DNA from: Bacteroidota bacterium
GTDB taxonomy: Bacteria; Bacteroidota; Ignavibacteria; SZUA-365
Length of the DNA: 62,607 nt
NCBI GenBank assembly: GCA_029907355.1
Contig: JARYLZ010000009.1
Coordinates: 1 to 62,607, forward strand
Direction of reading: 5' to 3'
Positions 61,451 to 62,607 of this stretch are shown one piece after another; the first letter of the stretch is position 1, and every line of letters begins with the position of its first letter. Position numbers and translations under genes: made by a program. A model generated the notes under the pieces. The model saw nothing but the letters and a program-made list of their open reading frames with translations, ran no database searches and was not told the DNA's origin.

Positions 61451-62607
61451 ATGGGCTTTTCACCGATGGGCCGAAGGGTGCGATTCGTGTTCTGTACCGC
61501 CGCCCTCGTGTTCGCGTACGCGTATGGGCAGATCCCTACCGGCATTCAGGCATTCCACCGTGCCGGTCAGACCTTCCTCACATGGAACGAGCGAGCCGAC
61601 ATCGAGGACGAGTTCTATATCGTGTATCGGCACACGGTTCCGATCACGGCAGGCGAACTTTCACGGGCGAAGAAAATCGCCGTGGTCCCGGATTCCTCGG
61701 GGATGTTCCATCTCGAACGTTGGAAGGAAGAGGCCGGCATGACCCCCATCCAACGGAATTTCATCATCAGCGACCTGGGTCCGGAACTCGAGGACGAGCG
61801 GGGGCTCTTCGTGTACACGACACAAGCAGGCGAGGAGGGTCCTGCGTATTACGCTGTGACGACCTCGGTGAATGGGATAGAGGATCGCACGATCATACCC
61901 GACGTGAACGCGATGACGGGAGCAGTGCAAGAAACCGTCTCGGCCCCGCGACCGGTTCTCGTTTGGCGCTCGCAGAACGGGAAAGGGAGAGTGTACACCC
62001 AGTTCATGGATTTCAAGAACTGGAATCCGACGTTCGACGGGTACTGCTATAATTACTTCGTCAGTCTCCCCGAAGGGTATGACCCATCCGTGCGATGGCC
62101 CCTGTACCTTCACCTGGAGGGTTGGGGAACGCGATACTCGGTGGAAGACAGCCTCGGCACCCCGTGGGATTTTCCGGCGATCCAAATATGGGCGGATGAG
62201 CCTCACCAGTCCTGGTACTACGGGTTTTCCCGCGACCATGATTATGGACCGAACTGGCCGCAGAACATTTTCAGCGAACTTCCTGCCCCGACGGCGGGGG
62301 CCGTGGAGAATTTCACCGAACAGCGCTTGCTCCGTTCCATCGCAGACCTGGTCCGGGATCCTGAGTACAGGGTCGACACCAACCGCATTTACGCTTACGG
62401 GCACAGCATGGGTGCGAGCGGATCCCTTTCCCTCGGGATTCGCTACCCGAACATTTTTGCGGCCGTCTTCTGCAGCGAGCCCATGACCGATTACGGAGCG
62501 GACGAACCCGCCGTCGGGGGGGACTGGATCGCAGACTGTGCGATGAAGTTCGGGACAAAGGCGGATCGGCACCCTGTCGTGAACAGGGGCCCCGCCGCAT
62601 CACACCT
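61451..62607 (+). CDS. Secreted serine hydrolase/esterase, N-terminal part (partial at window edge)
   Basis: Open from ATG 61451 to the window end with no stop (385 codons seen). AAGGAG lies 6 nt before this ATG. A signal peptide (about 1-27, ending AYAYGQ) is followed by a fibronectin-like stretch (about 30-150, TFLTWNERADIEDEFYIVYRH). An alpha/beta-hydrolase-type domain then has LPEGYDPSVRWPLYLHLEGWG and the nucleophile elbow GHSMGASGS (GxSxG). This pattern is seen in secreted carbohydrate esterases and polyhydroxybutyrate-depolymerase-like or feruloyl-esterase-like enzymes. It lies 30 bp after a putative glycosidase, suggesting a joint role in polysaccharide breakdown. Confidence 0.78.
   Translation, partial: MGFSPMGRRVRFVFCTAALVFAYAYGQIPTGIQAFHRAGQTFLTWNERADIEDEFYIVYRHTVPITAGELSRAKKIAVVPDSSGMFHLERWKEEAGMTPIQRNFIISDLGPELEDERGLFVYTTQAGEEGPAYYAVTTSVNGIEDRTIIPDVNAMTGAVQETVSAPRPVLVWRSQNGKGRVYTQFMDFKNWNPTFDGYCYNYFVSLPEGYDPSVRWPLYLHLEGWGTRYSVEDSLGTPWDFPAIQIWADEPHQSWYYGFSRDHDYGPNWPQNIFSELPAPTAGAVENFTEQRLLRSIADLVRDPEYRVDTNRIYAYGHSMGASGSLSLGIRYPNIFAAVFCSEPMTDYGADEPAVGGDWIADCAMKFGTKADRHPVVNRGPAASH

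Overview
The window is a gene-dense, high-GC bacterial chromosome segment that looks like core genome. I saw no transposase, integrase, CRISPR array, rRNA or convincing tRNA. Several features point to the Bacteroidota/Chlorobiota (FCB) group, most likely a deep lineage such as Kapabacteria, Ignavibacteria or Rhodothermia: secreted proteins ending in type IX secretion (T9SS) C-terminal sorting domains, a PorZ-like T9SS propeller protein, TonB-type outer-membrane receptors, and an ATP synthase cluster lacking beta and epsilon. Unlike many Bacteroidota, numerous genes have strong GGAGG-type Shine-Dalgarno sites, and start/stop overlaps (ATGA, GTGA) are common. The lineage call is inference from gene content only.

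Layout. 1-6.2 kb: tail of a beta-barrel protein, an M20 peptidase, a TonB-dependent receptor, a polyprenyl-phosphate sugar transferase and a small membrane protein. 6.2-14.05 kb (minus strand): a six-gene, mostly overlapping operon encoding, in transcription order, a 999-aa periplasmic TPR protein, a receptor-like barrel without a plug, a membrane protein with HU-like N-terminal domains, ExbB, ExbD and TonB. It looks like a self-contained energised outer-membrane module. 14.3-17.2 kb: a MoxR AAA ATPase and its VWA partner. 17.25-22.8 kb: ATP synthase atpZ/I-B-E-F-H-A-G, without atpD/atpC. 23.2-26.8 kb (minus strand): two tandem paralogous T9SS cargo proteins separated by about 940 bp with no recognisable gene. 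27.2-29.2 kb: DsbD. 29.5-35.2 kb: prenyl diphosphate synthase, HPr, PTS enzyme I, glucose-6-phosphate isomerase and a second, bifunctional phosphoglucose/phosphomannose isomerase. 35.3-39.9 kb: a three-gene envelope cluster (HExxH peptidase + TolB propeller + BamA-like barrel in one polypeptide; propeller lipoprotein; PEGA protein). 40-43.5 kb: PHP phosphoesterase, lumazine synthase, PorZ-like protein. 43.8-52.5 kb: cmk-ispH-rpsA (each overlapping the next by 4 bp), mtaB, then ffh-rpsP-rimM-trmD-rplS. 52.6-59.6 kb: a divergent MqnA-like protein, recN, cysS, a cyclic-nucleotide-binding protein, an AI-2E family permease and an RlmD-like rRNA methyltransferase. 59.8 kb to the end: a secreted putative glycoside hydrolase and a secreted GxSxG hydrolase cut by the window edge.

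The most unusual parts are the TPR/barrel/HU/ExbB-ExbD-TonB operon, the peptidase-propeller-barrel fusion with its two partners, and the duplicated T9SS cargo locus. Housekeeping stretches (ATP synthase, cmk-rpsA, ffh-rplS) are conventional. Starts were re-chosen using Shine-Dalgarno sites, signal peptides and neighbour overlaps; where this is uncertain it is stated.
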